Shown in pieces: positions 51,052 to 60,769 of a stretch of 64,000 nucleotides of DNA (positions within the stretch are counted from its first letter, which is position 1; each line of letters begins with the position of its first letter). Both the position numbers and the translations under genes were made by a program. Origin of the DNA: Nocardia nova SH22a (GTDB taxonomy: Bacteria; Actinomycetota; Actinomycetes; Mycobacteriales; Mycobacteriaceae); the NCBI RefSeq assembly GCF_000523235.1, contig NZ_CP006850.1:1240001-1304000 (forward strand), in the 5' to 3' direction. The notes below the pieces were generated by a model. The model was not told the origin of the DNA. It saw only the letters and a program-made list of their open reading frames with translations, and did no database searches.

Positions 51052-52692
51052 ATGACGAGTGTCCAGCAGCAGCCTTCGCCGGATTCGGCGGAGGCCCCCG
51101 ATATCCACACCACCGCCGGGAAGCTGGCTGATCTGCGTAATCGGCTGGAAGAGGCCAAGCACCCGATGGGTGAGGGCGCGGTCGAGAAGGTGCACGCCAA
51201 GGGCAAGCTCACCGCCCGCGAGCGCATCCTCGCCCTGGTCGACGAGGGTTCCTTCGTCGAGATGGACGCCCTGGCCCGGCATCGCAGCGTCAATTTCGGG
51301 CTCGAGAACAACCGGCCGCTCGGCGACGGTGTGGTCACCGGTTACGGCACCATCGACGGCCGTGACGTGTGCCTGTTCTCCCAGGACTCCACCGTCTTCG
51401 GCGGCTCGCTGGGCGAGGTCTACGGCGAGAAGATCGTCAAGGTCATGGATCTGGCCGTCAAGACCGGCCGGCCGCTGATCGGCATCAACGACGGCGCCGG
51501 CGCCCGTATCCAGGAGGGCGTCGTCTCGCTCGGCCTGTACGGCGAGATCTTCCACCGCAATGTGCAGGCCTCGGGCGTCATCCCGCAGATCTCGCTGATC
51601 ATGGGCGCTGCCGCCGGTGGCCACGTCTACTCCCCGGCGCTCACCGACTTCGTCGTCATGGTCGACGAGACCAGCCAGATGTTCATCACCGGCCCGGACG
51701 TGATCAAGACCGTCACCGGTGAAGAGGTCACCATGGAGGAGCTGGGCGGCGCCCACACCCACATGGTGAAGTCCGGTACCGCGCACTACGTCGCCTCCGG
51801 CGAGCAGGACGCGCTGGACTGGGTGAAGGAACTGCTGAGCTACCTGCCCAGCAACAACCGCGCCGAGGCGCCCCGGTTCCCGGCGACCGATCCGATCGTC
51901 GGCGCGATCGAGGATTCGCTGACCGACGAGGACATCGAGCTCGACACCCTGATCCCGGACTCGCCGAACCAGCCGTACGACATGCACGAGGTGATCCGTC
52001 GCCTGGTGGACGACGACGAGTTCTTCGAGGTGCAGGCCGAGCGGGCGGCGAACATCATCGTCGGCTTCGCCCGCATCGACGGCCGCAGCGTCGGCTTCGT
52101 GGCCAACCAGCCCACCCAGTTCGCGGGCTGCCTGGACATCGACGCCTCGGAGAAGGCCGCGCGCTTCGTGCGCACCTGCGATGCCTTCAACATCCCGATC
52201 ATCACCTTGGTCGATGTTCCCGGCTTCCTGCCCGGCACGAGCCAGGAATTCAACGGCATCATCCGCCGCGGTGCGAAGCTGCTCTACGCCTACGGTGAGG
52301 CCACTGTGGGCAAAATCACCATCATCACCCGCAAGGCTTATGGCGGCGCCTACGACGTGATGGGTTCCAAGCACATGGGCGCCGATGTGAACCTGGCGTG
52401 GCCCACCGCCCAGATCGCGGTGATGGGCGCCTCGGGCGCGGTCGGATTCGTCTATCGCAAGAAGCTTCAGCAGGCCGCCGCCGAGGGCGCCGATGTCGAC
52501 GCTCTGCGCCTCGAGCTGCAGAACGAGTACGAGGACACCTTGGTGAACCCGTACGTGGCGGCCGAGCGCGGCTACGTCGACGCGGTGATCCCGCCCTCGC
52601 ACACACGCGGTCAGATCGTGTCGGCGCTGCGGCTGCTCGAGCGCAAGCTCGTCACGCTGCCGCCGAAGAAGCACGGCAACATTCCGCTCTGA
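51052..52692 (+). CDS. accD5: propionyl/acyl-CoA carboxylase beta subunit (carboxyltransferase)
   Basis: 546 residues, two crotonase-like carboxyltransferase domains. The N-domain CoA and biotin pocket is in [16 protein letters not shown] and [17 protein letters not shown]; the C-domain oxyanion loops are [14 protein letters not shown] and [12 protein letters not shown], with [14 protein letters not shown] following. It carboxylates propionyl-CoA to methylmalonyl-CoA for methyl-branched lipids. Partner AccA3 and epsilon subunit are encoded downstream. TACACT (51039-51044) lies 7 nt before ATG and no Shine-Dalgarno is seen, so the message is probably leaderless. Confidence 0.96.
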   Translation: MTSVQQQPSPDSAEAPDIHTTAGKLADLRNRLEEAKHPMGEGAVEKVHAKGKLTARERILALVDEGSFVEMDALARHRSVNFGLENNRPLGDGVVTGYGTIDGRDVCLFSQDSTVFGGSLGEVYGEKIVKVMDLAVKTGRPLIGINDGAGARIQEGVVSLGLYGEIFHRNVQASGVIPQISLIMGAAAGGHVYSPALTDFVVMVDETSQMFITGPDVIKTVTGEEVTMEELGGAHTHMVKSGTAHYVASGEQDALDWVKELLSYLPSNNRAEAPRFPATDPIVGAIEDSLTDEDIELDTLIPDSPNQPYDMHEVIRRLVDDDEFFEVQAERAANIIVGFARIDGRSVGFVANQPTQFAGCLDIDASEKAARFVRTCDAFNIPIITLVDVPGFLPGTSQEFNGIIRRGAKLLYAYGEATVGKITIITRKAYGGAYDVMGSKHMGADVNLAWPTAQIAVMGASGAVGFVYRKKLQQAAAEGADVDALRLELQNEYEDTLVNPYVAAERGYVDAVIPPSHTRGQIVSALRLLERKLVTLPPKKHGNIPL

Positions 52693-52823
52693 TCCGACGA
52701 TATGTGCGGTAGCGGAGGCACACTTTCGGAAGTGAGATGTGCGACCGTGGCGCGCACGATCGCCGCGTCCGGGTAGAAGATGGAAGTAACAGGCCCTCAT
52801 CGCATGGGAGCCGCAACGAGTAC

Positions 52824-52877
52824 CGTTCACGGCGCGCGGTCCGCCCCGTGCCGTGAACGCCGGGCCTCGGCCCGGCG
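52824..52877 (+). other. two tandem hairpins between accD5 and the epsilon-subunit gene
   Basis: CGTTCACGGC and GCCGTGAACG (52824-52859) form a 10-bp stem; CGCCGGGCC and GGCCCGGCG (52858-52877) form a second 9-bp stem with a 2-nt loop, sharing the border bases so they are mutually exclusive at one or two pairs. They lie 24 nt before the next start and after a 130-nt spacer. Attenuation or processing is possible. Confidence 0.45.
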
Positions 52878-52900
52878 CAGGATCAGGAGGAGTTGGCGCT

Positions 52901-53227
52901 GTGACGGCTGTGGCTGACGAAGAGATATTGCGCGCTGCCGAATTGGATTTGGCGGTCGACGGATTCGGTGACGACGCGAAGCTCCCAGCCGAGCCCGCCG
53001 CCGAGCCCGAGCCGGACCGGGGCCCGCTCGTCCGGGTCCTGAAGGGTTCGCCCACCGATGCGGAACTGGCCGCTCTGATCACCGTGTTCGCCGCCGCCGC
53101 GGGTTCCGGTGCGCCGGAGCCGGATCCGGGCCCGGTGGACAACTGGGGACGGCCCACGATGATGCACCGCGGTGCCTCGCCGTTCTCTCCGTACGCATAC
53201 CCCTACGTGTCGCATCTCCGCGGCTGA
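52901..53227 (+). CDS. accE5: acyl-CoA carboxylase epsilon subunit
   Basis: 108 residues starting at GTG with GGAGGAG eight bases upstream. An acidic Ala/Glu/Pro N-terminus is followed by the conserved core LVRVLKGSPTDAELAALITVFAAAA and a C-terminal NWGRPTMMHRGASPFSPYAYPYVSHLRG, the pattern of PccE/AccE proteins. Such subunits bridge AccA3 and AccD5 and raise activity. The maf gene starts one base after its stop (TGACGTG). Position matches Rv3281. Confidence 0.9.
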   Translation: MTAVADEEILRAAELDLAVDGFGDDAKLPAEPAAEPEPDRGPLVRVLKGSPTDAELAALITVFAAAAGSGAPEPDPGPVDNWGRPTMMHRGASPFSPYAYPYVSHLRG

Positions 53228-53228
53228 C

Positions 53229-53954
53229 GTGACGGGATTCGTTCTCGGTTCCGCCTCGCCGGCGCGCCTGCAGGTACTGCGCTCGGCCGGGCTGGATCCG
53301 GTGGTGCGGATCTCCGATGTCGACGAGGACGCGGTCGCCGCGGCCCTGCCGCCGGACACGTCCGCGGCGGGCGTGGTGATGGCCCTCGCCGAGGCCAAGG
53401 CGCGTGCGGTGGCCGCCGCGGTCCTGGCCGATGCGGCCGCCGCCGGATTCGATCCGGCCGCGCCGGATTCGCACGGCGTCCTGTCCGGTCGTGCAGCCCG
53501 GCTGGTCGACGACTGCGTGATCGTCGGCTGCGATTCCATGCTGCTGGTCGACGGCGTGCTGCAGGGCAAACCGCATACGCCCGAGGTCGCCCACACCCGC
53601 TGGGCGACGATGGCCGGGCGCAGTGCCGATCTCCTCACCGGCCACAGTGTCCTGCGCGTGCGCGACGGCGCGATCGTCGCCGAGGCGCACGACTGCAGCA
53701 CCACCACCGTGCACTTCGCCGAACCGGATCCGGCCGAACTGGACGCCTACATCGCCACCGGCGAACCGCTGCGGGTGGCCGGTGCGTTCACCCTCGACGG
53801 GATGGGCGGCTGGTTCGTCGACCGCATCGACGGTGACCCGTCGAGCGTCATCGGCATCGGACTACCGCTGTTGCGTCGCCTGCTGGGCGACGTCGGCGTC
53901 GGCGTTGCGCAGCTGTGGGTCGGAGCGCAGCTGCGGGCCGACGCGGTTGGCTGA
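53229..53954 (+). CDS. maf: Maf-family nucleoside triphosphate pyrophosphatase
   Basis: 241 residues. FVLGSASPARLQVL is the conserved N-terminal motif, and the active-site CDSMLLVDGVLQGKPHTPEVA and the late [31 protein letters not shown] block are intact. The enzyme hydrolyses non-canonical or excess NTPs (dTTP, UTP, m5UTP class) to monophosphates. An Ala-rich insert of about 20 residues lies near 60-85. GTG 53229 was chosen because it follows the epsilon subunit stop by one base and starts the GSAS strand in phase. Its 3' end overlaps the convergent regulator by 93 bases. Confidence 0.95.
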   Translation: MTGFVLGSASPARLQVLRSAGLDPVVRISDVDEDAVAAALPPDTSAAGVVMALAEAKARAVAAAVLADAAAAGFDPAAPDSHGVLSGRAARLVDDCVIVGCDSMLLVDGVLQGKPHTPEVAHTRWATMAGRSADLLTGHSVLRVRDGAIVAEAHDCSTTTVHFAEPDPAELDAYIATGEPLRVAGAFTLDGMGGWFVDRIDGDPSSVIGIGLPLLRRLLGDVGVGVAQLWVGAQLRADAVG

Positions 53955-54656
53955 CGGCGCCGGGATCCGCGGCGCCGGGCCCACCTGATCGGGTATCTGC
54001 GCCGGATTCGGCACCAGCGTCGCGGCCGACGTCTCCAGCCGCAGCACGCACAGATCGGGCCCGACGAACGGGTGCAGGCGCGCGCTGACCACATCGCGGC
54101 CGCCGTTGCGGTCGAGCACCTCGCGCATGAGGCCCTGATGGACACCGCACACCACCTCGGAGTGGGTGCGGGCCAGTTCGCGCAGCGGGCAGGCGGTGAG
54201 CCTGATGTGCGACTGCTGCCCGGTCTCGGAAGCGGTGTCCCGTTCGGGGGCGAATCCGAGTTCCGAACTCACCGTGATCGCGACGTCGCGGGCGTCCTCG
54301 AGCGAGGCGATGGGCTGTTCACACTGTTCGACCTTCGCACCCCAGGCCCGTCCGGCGGCCGTCGCCGTCTCGGCCACGCGCCGCTGATCGCTGCCGAGCT
54401 GATCGGCGAGCACCTGCGCCAGGTCCTGATAGCCGACCGATCGCTGCACCGCGCTGTATCCGATACGCGGACGGCCGCGGCCGCGAGGGGGTTGCTGAAA
54501 CTGCCGCACCAGGGATTCTCGTGTGAGAACATCCAGATGGAAGCGAACGGTGGTCACGTGCTGTCCGGTGATGCGCGCCAGCTCCTGCGCATCGAGAGGC
54601 TCACCGGCGCCGCGTAGGATCGCAAGCAGGCGTCGTCGTGGCCAAGAATCGGACAT
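53862..54656 (-). CDS. HTH regulator with conserved cysteines, possibly Fe-S or redox sensing
   Basis: 264 residues. Winged HTH at the N-terminus ([45 protein letters not shown]). The middle domain has Cys112, Cys156, Cys170 and Cys203, with C-x13-C and His173 in [21 protein letters not shown]. The cysteine order resembles SufR-type Fe-S repressors (C-x12-C-x13-C-x14-C), but the spacing differs. ATG 54656 has GGAGGAGGGG upstream. Divergent from sseA, with a long inverted repeat between. The final 55 residues are Pro/Ala/Gln-rich, low complexity, and the last 93 bases overlap maf on the other strand. Confidence 0.85.
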   Translation of the reverse strand: MSDSWPRRRLLAILRGAGEPLDAQELARITGQHVTTVRFHLDVLTRESLVRQFQQPPRGRGRPRIGYSAVQRSVGYQDLAQVLADQLGSDQRRVAETATAAGRAWGAKVEQCEQPIASLEDARDVAITVSSELGFAPERDTASETGQQSHIRLTACPLRELARTHSEVVCGVHQGLMREVLDRNGGRDVVSARLHPFVGPDLCVLRLETSAATLVPNPAQIPDQVGPAPRIPAPSANRVGPQLRSDPQLRNADADVAQQATQQR

Positions 54657-54684
54657 AGCTCACCCCTCCTCCCGGGTGACTTTA

Positions 54685-54720
54685 TCGGACGAAGCTGCGA
54701 CTTAATCGCTCTTCATCCGA
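54685..54720. promoter_or_regulatory. long inverted repeat between the Cys-regulator gene and sseA
   Basis: Arms TCGGACGAAG and CTTCATCCGA pair at 9 of 10 positions, and GCGA and TCGC continue the symmetry nearer the centre around CTTAA. The full structure is about 36 nt, starting 29 nt before the regulator and ending 96 nt before sseA, ideal for shared control by the regulator. Confidence 0.65.
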
Positions 54721-54815
54721 TTCGTGATGTGAAAGGCGTCAGTGCACATTCTTCGCACTTACGATCGGTACCGCACAGCCGACCATCGTCTACCACGCGT
54801 GAAGGATCTTCCACC

Positions 54816-55736
54816 GTGCCCGTCGCCCCGGACCCTCATCCATCCTTCGGCTCCCATGCATATCCACACCGATTAGTAACCACGGAGTGGCTGTCGGCAA
54901 ACATCGGCGCGCGCGGCCTGGCCATTGTCGAGTCCAACGAGGACATCCTGCTCTACGACATCGGACATGTGCCGGGTGCGGTCAAGATCGACTGGCGTGC
55001 CGAGCTCACCGACCCGCTGACCAGGGATGTCATCGACGGCACGCGATTCGCGGAGCTGATGCGGGCGAAGGGGATCGCGCGCACCGACACCGTGGTGGTG
55101 TACGGCGACAAGGTCAACGGAACGGCGGCCGCGACAGCGTGGGTGCTCGGCCTGTTCGGCCATCCCGATGTTCGGCTGCTCGACGGCGGGCGCGAGGCGT
55201 GGATCTCGGAGGCGCGCGACACCACCTTCGAGGTGCCCGCGGTGGGGCTGGGCGATTATCCGGTCGTCGAACGCGACGATCGGGACGCGCGGGCCTTTCT
55301 GGAGGACGTTCGTGAGCGCCTGGACCGGGCCGATCCGGGCGCCAGGCTGGTCGATGTGCGGGAGACGGCGGAGTACACCGGGGAATTCGAACGGATCCGG
55401 GACCGGCCGGAGGAACAGTCGCTGCGCGCCGGGCACATTCCGACGGCGATCAGCATTCCGTGGCGGGCGGCCCTGCACACCGACGGGCGCTTCCGCTCGC
55501 GCGCGGAACTGGAGGAGATCTACGCGCCGCTGCTGGACGCGGACGACACCGTCGTCTATTGCCGCATCGGCGAGCATTCCGCGCACACCTGGTTCGTGCT
55601 GACCTCGCTGCTGGGCCTCACCGGCGTGCGCAATTACGACGGCTCCTGGACCGAATGGAGCAATGCCGTGCGCAGCCCCATCGTCAAGGGAAGTGAACCC
55701 GGATCGACCACTGCGGCTGTGTCGGCGGCGACATAG
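54816..55736 (+). CDS. sseA: thiosulfate/3-mercaptopyruvate sulfurtransferase
   Basis: 306 residues, two rhodanese domains. The C-terminal domain has the active-site Cys249 in [11 protein letters not shown]; the N-terminal domain lacks a Cys and is structural, with [15 protein letters not shown] as its first strand. It moves sulfur from thiosulfate or mercaptopyruvate to thiol acceptors. GTG 54816 follows AAGGAT by 9 nt and gives a length like M. tuberculosis SseA. Divergent from the Cys-containing regulator. Control of sulfur transfer by a thiol or Fe-S sensor would make biological sense but is inferred. Confidence 0.95.
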   Translation: MPVAPDPHPSFGSHAYPHRLVTTEWLSANIGARGLAIVESNEDILLYDIGHVPGAVKIDWRAELTDPLTRDVIDGTRFAELMRAKGIARTDTVVVYGDKVNGTAAATAWVLGLFGHPDVRLLDGGREAWISEARDTTFEVPAVGLGDYPVVERDDRDARAFLEDVRERLDRADPGARLVDVRETAEYTGEFERIRDRPEEQSLRAGHIPTAISIPWRAALHTDGRFRSRAELEEIYAPLLDADDTVVYCRIGEHSAHTWFVLTSLLGLTGVRNYDGSWTEWSNAVRSPIVKGSEPGSTTAAVSAAT

Positions 55737-55865
55737 TCTGTCCTAGGGTGTTGTCCACCTCACCGGCCGGATCTACCGTCCAGTAGCCCGGTCGGTGTTC
55801 GGCGGCTGTTGGCACACTGCCTACACTCACCGAGACGTTAGTTTGTCGAAAGCACAGGAGGCTCA

Positions 55866-57683
55866 GTGGCCAGCCATGCCAGCGCGCAGATCACGAAGGT
55901 CCTGATCGCGAATCGGGGCGAGATCGCGGTGCGTGTGATCCGGGCCGCGAAGGATGCCGGTATCGCCAGTGTTGCCGTGTACGCGGAACCGGATGCGGGA
56001 GCGCCGTTCGTCGGGTTGGCGGACGAGGCGTTCGCGTTGGGCGGTCAGACGTCGGCGGAGTCGTACCTGGTGTTCGACAAGATTCTCGACGCGGCCCGCA
56101 AGTCGGGCGCCGACGCCATCCACCCCGGCTACGGATTCCTCTCGGAGAACGCCGATTTCGCGCAGGCCGTGCTGGATGCCGGCCTGATTTGGATCGGTCC
56201 GTCGCCGCAGTCCATCCGCGACCTCGGGGACAAGGTCACCGCCCGCCATATCGCCGAGCGTGCGTCCGCGCCGATGGCTGCGGGCACGAAGGACCCGGTG
56301 AAGGACGCGACCGAGGTGGTGGAGTTCGCGAAGCAGTACGGGGTGCCGGTGGCCATCAAGGCCGCGTTCGGTGGTGGTGGCCGCGGTATGAAGGTCGCCC
56401 ACACCATCGAGGAGATCCCGGAACTGTTCGAGTCCGCGACCCGTGAGGCCACCGCCGCGTTCGGGCGTGGCGAGTGCTTCGTGGAGCAGTATCTGGACAA
56501 GGCCCGCCACGTCGAGGCCCAGGTCCTGGCCGACCAGCACGGGAACGTGATCGTGGCCGGAACCCGTGACTGCTCGCTACAGCGGCGTTTCCAGAAGCTG
56601 GTCGAGGAGGCCCCGGCCCCGTTCCTGTCCGACGAGGTCCGCGCCGAGATCCACGAGTCCGCGAAGCGGATCTGCAAGGAAGCCGGTTACTACGGTGCCG
56701 GCACGGTGGAGTATCTGGTGCAGGGCGAGACCGTGTCGTTCCTCGAGGTCAACACCCGCCTGCAGGTCGAGCATCCCGTCACCGAGGAGACCTCGGGCCT
56801 GGATCTGGTGCGCTGGCAGTTCCGTATCGCCAATGGTGAGGAACTCACGATCACCGAGGATCCGACTCCGCGTGGGCATTCGATCGAGTTCCGGATCAAT
56901 GGTGAGGACGCGGGCCGTAACTTCCTGCCCGCTCCCGGTCCGGTGACGGTGTACAAGGAGCCGACCGGTCCGGGTGTGCGCGTGGATTCGGGTGTGGTCG
57001 AGGGCAGTGTGATCGGTGGTCAGTTCGACTCGATGCTGGCCAAGTTGATCGTGACCGGTGAGGACCGGACCCAGGCTTTGGAGCGGGCGGCGCGTGCGCT
57101 GGCCGAGTACCACATCGAGGGTTTGGCGACGGTGATCCCGTTCGATCGTCATATCGTCACCAACCCCGCGTTCATCGGTCACGTAAACGCTGACGGTTCC
57201 GAAACATTCGACGTCTACACCAAGTGGATCGAGAACGAGTGGGACAACACGATCGAGCCCTACACCGGCGGACAACCGATCGAGGACGAGGACGAGGCCC
57301 CGCGCCAGACCGTGGTCGTGGAGGTCGGCGGCCGCCGGGTCGAGGTGTCGCTGCCGGGTCAGTTCACCGTCGGTGCGGGTGTCGCGGGTGCGGTCGGTAA
57401 CGGTGCGGGAGTGATTCGTAAGAAGCCCAAGCCGCGTAAGCGTGGCGGTGCCGGTGGTGCCGCGGCCTCGGGTGATGCGGTGACCGCGCCCATGCAGGGC
57501 ACCGTGGTCAAGGTCGCGGTCGAAGAAGGCCAGTCCGTCGAGGCCGGTGACCTGATCGCCGTGCTGGAGGCCATGAAGATGGAGAACCCCGTCAACGCCC
57601 ACAAGTCCGGTGTCGTCACCGGCCTCGCGGTCGAAGCCGGAGCCGCCATCACCCAGGGCACCGTACTCGCCGAAATCAAGTAA
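55866..57683 (+). CDS. accA3: acyl-CoA carboxylase alpha subunit: biotin carboxylase plus BCCP
   Basis: 605 residues. Residues 1-450 are the biotin carboxylase: [16 protein letters not shown], the ATP-grasp Gly loop [10 protein letters not shown] and [14 protein letters not shown] catalytic block. After a linker the biotin carboxyl carrier domain ends the protein, with biotinylated Lys571 in EAMKMEN. It carboxylates biotin and hands CO2 to AccD subunits such as AccD5. GTG 55866 has AGGAGG 4 nt upstream, with TACACT (55822-55827) as a -10-like box 39 nt before the start. BirA, which attaches the biotin, is encoded 3 kb away. A strong terminator follows. Confidence 0.97.
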   Translation: MASHASAQITKVLIANRGEIAVRVIRAAKDAGIASVAVYAEPDAGAPFVGLADEAFALGGQTSAESYLVFDKILDAARKSGADAIHPGYGFLSENADFAQAVLDAGLIWIGPSPQSIRDLGDKVTARHIAERASAPMAAGTKDPVKDATEVVEFAKQYGVPVAIKAAFGGGGRGMKVAHTIEEIPELFESATREATAAFGRGECFVEQYLDKARHVEAQVLADQHGNVIVAGTRDCSLQRRFQKLVEEAPAPFLSDEVRAEIHESAKRICKEAGYYGAGTVEYLVQGETVSFLEVNTRLQVEHPVTEETSGLDLVRWQFRIANGEELTITEDPTPRGHSIEFRINGEDAGRNFLPAPGPVTVYKEPTGPGVRVDSGVVEGSVIGGQFDSMLAKLIVTGEDRTQALERAARALAEYHIEGLATVIPFDRHIVTNPAFIGHVNADGSETFDVYTKWIENEWDNTIEPYTGGQPIEDEDEAPRQTVVVEVGGRRVEVSLPGQFTVGAGVAGAVGNGAGVIRKKPKPRKRGGAGGAAASGDAVTAPMQGTVVKVAVEEGQSVEAGDLIAVLEAMKMENPVNAHKSGVVTGLAVEAGAAITQGTVLAEIK

Positions 57684-57700
57684 CCCCCAACGGGTTTCGA

Positions 57701-57730
57701 GGGCCCCGCGTCGTGATCGACGCGGGGCCC
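57701..57730 (+). terminator. terminator of accA3
   Basis: A perfect 13-bp stem, GGGCCCCGCGTCG and CGACGCGGGGCCC, has a TGAT loop and starts 17 nt after the accA3 stop. T-rich bases follow weakly (TTCGCTCG). Confidence 0.85.
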
Positions 57731-57861
57731 TTCGCTCGTTCGAGGACACCAGGCACCGCCGTCACCCCGCCTGGGTGTGTCGAGCGGACGGTGTTCTTGT
57801 GGTGTATTGATCTGTGTCCGCGTCCGAGTGGTGGCAAGCCGTTCTCAGGGCAGTCCGTCGA

Positions 57862-59667
57862 TCACGGGTATGCGCGCGGGGGCTTGTCCGTGATGTGAGT
57901 CGGATCCGCGCCGGGCACCGGGTGGAGGGCTCGGGCGAGCGGTCGGTTCGCTGGGTGGTCGTTGCGTTTGCGTGCGGCCGGATGGCGGCCGGAGGCGCCG
58001 TTGGCCGGACGGGGGATCTGGATCGGCGGGATGATGTTCGTGGGAATCGGGATGGTCCACGGTGGCGGGACGACGGCGGTGGAGTATTGCGGTTGCGGAG
58101 TGGCCGGAACGGCGGTGGCCTTGGGCTGGGTGGTGACGGCCGGGCCGTTGGTGATCGGAGCCGTGGGGGTGTGGACGTAGATCCCGTTACCCAGCAGCGC
58201 CGTACATCCGGCGACACCCGCGAAGATGACGAGGGCGGCGCCGATCAGCGCCGCCACGACCGTGCCGGACGGGCGTCGCAACCCGCTACCCGATGCCACA
58301 CCCCGAGCCATACCGGGCCCCGCGACGTCGGGTCGGGAGGCCTCGGCCGATGCGACGCCACGTCCGGGCGTGCCGGTCTGTGTGTCGGTGTCGAAGCGGG
58401 ACGTGCTGGTTGGTACGGCGCCGGACCTGGGCGTGCCGGGTGCTGCGGTGTCGAAGCGGGATGTGCCGGGCTGGGATGTGCTGGTTGATGTGGTGCCGGC
58501 CCGGGGCGTGCCGGGTGCTGCGGTGCCGAGGCGGGATGGATCGGGTGATCCGGCGCCGAGCCGGGAGGTGCCGGGTGATGCGGTATCGGGCCGGGGTGTG
58601 CCGGGCGGCGCGGCGTTGGCATGGGAGGTGCTGGCGGGCCCGGAAGCGCCGGGTAGTGCGGCAGCAGGACGGGAAGTGCTGGGGCGGAACGGGTTCGGGC
58701 CGTGTGGAGGTGTGGCGTCGGGGTGATGCTCGTCGGATTCCGACAGTGGATATCCCGTGGGCGCGGGCAGGATCAGGGTCGGCCGGGGTGTGCGCGGTGG
58801 GTGCGGAACGGTCGGATCGCCGGGGTCCGGGAGCGGGGATGTGCGGACCGGGCGGGCGGTCACGGTGATCGCCGCGCAGGCGGCCTCGGCCAGTTCGCCC
58901 GCCGTGCGGAACCGGTCGCCCGGCTGCTTGGCCATACCACGCGCGATGACGCCGTCCAGCGCCACCGGAATCGCCGGATCCTCGGTGGAGGGTCGCGGGG
59001 GTGGCTGGTGCAGATGGGCGTGCAGCTGCTGAACGGCATCGGTGTCGCCGAAAGGTCTTTGCGCGGTGAGGCATTCGTACAGCACACAGGCCAGCGAGTA
59101 CACGTCCGAGCGTGCGTCACCGCGACCGGTGAATCGTTCGGGCGCCATGTAGGCGAGCGTTCCGACCGTGAAACCCGTTGCGGTGATGGTGGTCTGCCCC
59201 TCCACCCGGGCGATGCCGAAGTCGATGAGATAGGCGAAACCGCTGGTGTGCACGATGATGTTCGCGGGCTTCACATCCCGGTGCACGAGTCCGGCGGCGT
59301 GCGCGGCGTCGAGGGCCTCGGCGACCTGTGACACCAGATCGACCGCCTCCTCGGCCGTCATGGCGCTCGACCGGACCAGCTTCGCGAGATCGACTCCCGG
59401 AATGTAGGCCATATCCAGATACAGCCGCCCGCCGAATTCCCCGAAATGATGGATCGCCGCGATATGCGGATTGTCCAGCCGGGCGCCGATACGGGCCTCC
59501 CGCTCGAAGCGCCGCCGATAGTCGGCGTCCTCGGCGGCACTCCCCGACAGGATCTTCAGCGCCACCGTGCGCGCATCCGCGGAATCGTAGGCCAACCACA
59601 CCTCGCCCGCCGACCCGCGACCGAGCAACCGGTCCAGCCGATACCGCCCGAATTGCCGTGGACTCAT
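57862..59667 (-). CDS. transmembrane Ser/Thr protein kinase (PknB-type family)
   Basis: 601 residues. The kinase domain (about 10-265) is complete: GRGSAGEV loop (16-23), ATP Lys38, HRDVKPAN with catalytic Asp131, DFG (149-151), and GTLAYMAPER. A Pro/Thr/Ser-rich linker of about 200 residues follows; residues about 350-440 are made of imperfect repeats like PGTSRFDTAAPGTPR. One membrane helix lies at about 468-492 and an external Pro-rich tail of about 105 residues without PASTA domains. ATG 59667 precedes the first strand; earlier in-frame starts have no support. It is divergent from a DUF1707 protein. Substrates unknown. Confidence 0.92.
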   Translation of the reverse strand: MSPRQFGRYRLDRLLGRGSAGEVWLAYDSADARTVALKILSGSAAEDADYRRRFEREARIGARLDNPHIAAIHHFGEFGGRLYLDMAYIPGVDLAKLVRSSAMTAEEAVDLVSQVAEALDAAHAAGLVHRDVKPANIIVHTSGFAYLIDFGIARVEGQTTITATGFTVGTLAYMAPERFTGRGDARSDVYSLACVLYECLTAQRPFGDTDAVQQLHAHLHQPPPRPSTEDPAIPVALDGVIARGMAKQPGDRFRTAGELAEAACAAITVTARPVRTSPLPDPGDPTVPHPPRTPRPTLILPAPTGYPLSESDEHHPDATPPHGPNPFRPSTSRPAAALPGASGPASTSHANAAPPGTPRPDTASPGTSRLGAGSPDPSRLGTAAPGTPRAGTTSTSTSQPGTSRFDTAAPGTPRSGAVPTSTSRFDTDTQTGTPGRGVASAEASRPDVAGPGMARGVASGSGLRRPSGTVVAALIGAALVIFAGVAGCTALLGNGIYVHTPTAPITNGPAVTTQPKATAVPATPQPQYSTAVVPPPWTIPIPTNIIPPIQIPRPANGASGRHPAARKRNDHPANRPLARALHPVPGADPTHITDKPPRAYP

Positions 59668-59856
59668 CGAATCCGCCCGCGACCACGAGAAACCGCCGAC
59701 GCGGCGGCGTGAAGGGCGACGGCAGTGCCGATGCCGCGCTGGCGGAACATATCCCGACCATAGTGCGGATCCCGGCACAGCGGTACCCGCCCCGACCCCC
59801 ACCAGGGGCGGTCGGTACGTGCGGCCCGCCGCGGTGGTGCGCGGTAATCTCGTGCT

Positions 59857-60303
59857 ATGGCTGATTCTCCCGACATCCGCATCGGTACCGCGGAGCGCGA
59901 GCAGGCGATGCAGCGATTGTCGGAGCATTTCGCCGCCGGGCGGCTTTCGGTCGCCGAATTCGACGAACGCAGTGGCCTGATCGCCGCGGCGGTCACCCGC
60001 GGCGATCTGGCTCCGGTCTTCGGCGATCTGCCCGCGGCGGTGCCGACCGCCCCGGAACCGCCCGAACCGCCGGAGCAGCACAGTACGGGCAGGCGCGAAC
60101 TGGCCGCGCCGATCATGGGGTCGATCGTTCTCATCGCACTGGTGCTGTTCTTCGTCACCCACACCTGGCTGTGGTTCCTGATGATTCCCGCCGCGGGCAT
60201 CATCACCGGCGGGCTGCGGCAGCGAGACCACGAACATCGGATCCTCGGCGGCGAGGATCGGATACTCGAACGCAGGCGGCGGCGTGACCGGCGGAGGCGC
60301 TGA
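59857..60303 (+). CDS. DUF1707 domain membrane protein
   Basis: 148 residues. The first 55 residues (DIRIGTAEREQAMQRLSEHFAAGRLSVAEFDERSGLIAAAVTRGDL) are the DUF1707/SHOCT-like short helical domain. A Pro-rich hinge follows, then two hydrophobic helices (APIMGSIVLIALVLFFVTH and WLWFLMIPAAGIITGGL) and a very basic Arg-rich tail. The protein should sit in the membrane with the helical domain inside. TAATCT six bases before ATG indicates a leaderless promoter. The stop overlaps the next start by one base, and the divergent kinase may act on it. Confidence 0.9.
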   Translation: MADSPDIRIGTAEREQAMQRLSEHFAAGRLSVAEFDERSGLIAAAVTRGDLAPVFGDLPAAVPTAPEPPEPPEQHSTGRRELAAPIMGSIVLIALVLFFVTHTWLWFLMIPAAGIITGGLRQRDHEHRILGGEDRILERRRRRDRRRR

Positions 60304-60641
60304 TGGAACCCATCGAGATCAATGCCGGCAGCTGGTACCTGCGCGCCCTGCGGGCCGATGAGCGCATCGACGACCGTCCGGCCCTGGCCGACGGCGGCAT
60401 CACCGAACCCGGCTACGTCGAGCGCCGGTCCCGGGAATGGGCCGAGCAGATCACCTATTCGTGGGCGGTCTGCGAGCCGACCACCGCGGAGCTGGTCGCC
60501 GAAATCGTGGTCACGCCGAAAGCCGATGGCACGGCCGAGCTTTCGGGCTGGTGCCGCACGGGCTACGACGAGGCGCTGGCGTCCGGCCTCACCGCGGTGA
60601 GTCGCTTCGTGGCCGGTGCCCTCGGCCTGCAACCGCTCTGA
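60303..60641 (+). CDS. short GNAT-like hypothetical protein
   Basis: 112 residues starting at an ATG that overlaps the DUF1707 stop (TGATG). WYLRALRADERIDDRPALADG and WAVCEPTTAELVAEIVV followed by GYDEALASGLTAVSRFVAGALGL read like the first strand, core strand and last helix of RimJ/RimL-type N-acetyltransferases, but the acetyl-CoA loop (R/QxxGxG/A) is missing and length is about 60 residues short. So it is either a degenerate acetyltransferase or an unrelated small protein. It is coupled to the DUF1707 gene and may be a partner. Confidence 0.65.
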   Translation: MEPIEINAGSWYLRALRADERIDDRPALADGGITEPGYVERRSREWAEQITYSWAVCEPTTAELVAEIVVTPKADGTAELSGWCRTGYDEALASGLTAVSRFVAGALGLQPL

Positions 60642-60769
60642 TCCTCGCCGAATACGCTGCACGACAGCGCCTTTCGAGTCCTCCCCGGCCACAGCCGATT
60701 AATTCGGTGGCACGGCATCGGTTTCCGCCGTTACCGTGAGAGTCCGATAACGCACTGGGGAGGTGCACG

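Noticed and set aside
57862..60237. 791-codon version of the kinase starting at 60237
   Set aside because: The extra 190 codons are antisense to the DUF1707 gene and lack similarity; the kinase domain begins at 59667.
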